From Streptomyces sp. Ncost-T10-10d (GTDB taxonomy: Bacteria > Actinomycetota > Actinomycetes > Streptomycetales > Streptomycetaceae): a stretch of DNA of 53,191 nt. Where the stretch lies: positions 1 to 53,191 of the forward strand of contig NZ_FMDF01000016.1 of the NCBI RefSeq assembly GCF_900091955.1, read 5' to 3'. The translations under genes were made by a program, and so were the position numbers. The notes below the pieces were generated by a model. That model made no database searches and was not told the DNA's origin. It saw nothing but the letters and a program-made list of their open reading frames with translations. The number at the start of each line of letters is the position of its first letter. The first letter of the stretch is position 1. Positions 52,248-53,191 of the stretch are shown piece by piece.

Positions 52248-53191
52248 ATGCACGTCGTGGCCACCGCGGGACACGTCGACCACGGGAAGTCCACCCTCGT
52301 AAGGGCGCTGACCGGCATGGAGCCCGACCGCTGGGCCGAGGAGAAGCGGCGAGGCATGACCATCGACCTCGGGTACGCCTGGACCACCCTGCCCACCGGC
52401 GAAACCCTCGCCCTCGTGGACGTGCCGGGCCACCAGCGGTTCGTCCCCAACATGCTGGCGGGCGTCGGTCCGGTACCGGCCGTGCTGCTCGTGGTCGCCG
52501 CCGACGAGGGCTGGAGCAGGCAGACGCAGGAGCACGTGGACGCCCTGCGCGCCTTCGGCGTCCGCGACGGTGTCCTCGTCGTCACCCGGGCCGATCTCGG
52601 CGACGGTTCCCTTGCGGTCGAGGAGGCCAGGGACCGGCTGTCCGGCACCCCGCTGTCCGGCCTGGAGGCCGTCGTCACCAGCGCGCCCACCGGAGCGGGC
52701 ATCCCCGAACTCCGCCAGGCGCTCGGCAGACTGGCCGCAAGGCTGCCGAAACCCGCCCCCACCCCGCGCGCACGGCTGTGGATCGACCGCGTCTTCACGG
52801 TGCGGGGCGCCGGCACGGTCGTGACGGGCACGCTGGGCGCCGGCACCCTCGCGCGCGGTGACGAGCTGCTGCTGTGGTCCAGCCGTCGGCCGGTCAGGGT
52901 CAGGCAGCTGCAGAGCCTCGGCGAGAGCGTGGACCACGCCGAGGCCGTCGCCCGCGTCGCCGTGAACCTCCGCGGCCTCGACCGCGACCACGTCCGCAGG
53001 GGAGACGCCCTGGTCGCGCCCGGCTGGTGGGCGGGCGCGCGGGAATTCGACGCGCGGGTGAACTGGCTCGCCGACTGCCGGTCCGGTGAGCTGATCCTGC
53101 ACGCGGGGTCCGCCGCCCTGCCCGTACGGGTGCGCCGCCTCGGCGACGGCACGGCGCGGATACGGGCGGAGCACGACCTGCCCATCGATGT
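52248..53191 (+). CDS. selB: Selenocysteine-specific elongation factor SelB (partial)
   Basis: The first 314 codons of SelB, running off the right edge. The GTPase domain shows G1 GHVDHGKST, the switch MTIDLGYAW, G3 DVPGH and the VTRADLGDG region, followed by the EF-Tu-like domain 2 (DRVFTVRGAGTVVTGTL). SelB brings Sec-tRNA to UGA codons marked by a SECIS hairpin; its C-terminal winged-helix SECIS-binding domains lie beyond the window. ATG at 52248 is 7 bp after selA, so they form an operon. Confidence 0.95.
   Translation, partial: MHVVATAGHVDHGKSTLVRALTGMEPDRWAEEKRRGMTIDLGYAWTTLPTGETLALVDVPGHQRFVPNMLAGVGPVPAVLLVVAADEGWSRQTQEHVDALRAFGVRDGVLVVTRADLGDGSLAVEEARDRLSGTPLSGLEAVVTSAPTGAGIPELRQALGRLAARLPKPAPTPRARLWIDRVFTVRGAGTVVTGTLGAGTLARGDELLLWSSRRPVRVRQLQSLGESVDHAEAVARVAVNLRGLDRDHVRRGDALVAPGWWAGAREFDARVNWLADCRSGELILHAGSAALPVRVRRLGDGTARIRAEHDLPID

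Overview
The window is about 53 kb of very GC-rich actinobacterial DNA, almost certainly from Streptomyces. The signs are strong third-position G/C, frequent GTG starts, XRE-DUF397 pairs, a Lrp protein with two AsnC-like halves, and the block XRE-murA / acnA ... ngcEFG - ROK - xylFGH. From memory, that block matches the order of S. coelicolor SCO5998-SCO6011 (murA, acnA, ngcEFG, rok7B7, xylFGH).

Left part (1-9.8 kb). A beta-helix lipoprotein and a Tat-exported DyP peroxidase diverge at about 1.2 kb. A decayed siderophore-type locus follows on the minus strand: the C-terminal piece of an SbnA-like 2,3-diaminopropionate synthase, a MATE exporter and an unrecognised gene fragment. Two iron boxes (4674-4692, 4802-4820) precede a translationally coupled Opp/Dpp-type ABC importer (lipoprotein, two permeases, double ATPase) running to 9786.

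Middle part (about 9.9-27.4 kb). This looks like an old genomic island. A roughly 100-bp sequence matching the last codons and terminator of murA lies at 9889-9989, and its counterpart is the real murA end at 27337-27428. A tyrosine-integrase C-terminal remnant lies just inside the right copy. The interval holds IS5-type remnants, a 5'-truncated DUF6119 gene, an M20 amidohydrolase with a divergent Lrp regulator, an MMPL exporter and a sulfatase system. That system comprises two cytosolic Cys-type sulfatases, their own formylglycine-generating enzyme, a PadR regulator with two matching operator-like sites, an MFS carrier, a frameshift-ridden esterase and a frameshifted GH3 glycosidase.

Core part (27.4-49 kb). 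An XRE-MurA fusion and an RraA-like gene each have an upstream ATCTC-N6-GAGAT palindrome. Next come acnA with a half iron box, an XRE/DUF5753-DUF397 pair and a cluster of three broken genes (aminoglycoside phosphotransferase, ArsR, transporter tail). These are followed by a histidine phosphatase, a large secreted GH92 mannosidase with discoidin domains, the ngcEFG importer behind a good DasR (dre) site, a ROK repressor and xylFGH.

Right end (49-53.2 kb). This is a selenocysteine locus with damage: a cysteine desulfurase with a frameshift, a MauE-like scrap, only the last ~37 codons of selD, then intact selA and selB running off the edge. No tRNA-Sec was found. No CRISPR array, rRNA or tRNA gene was seen.
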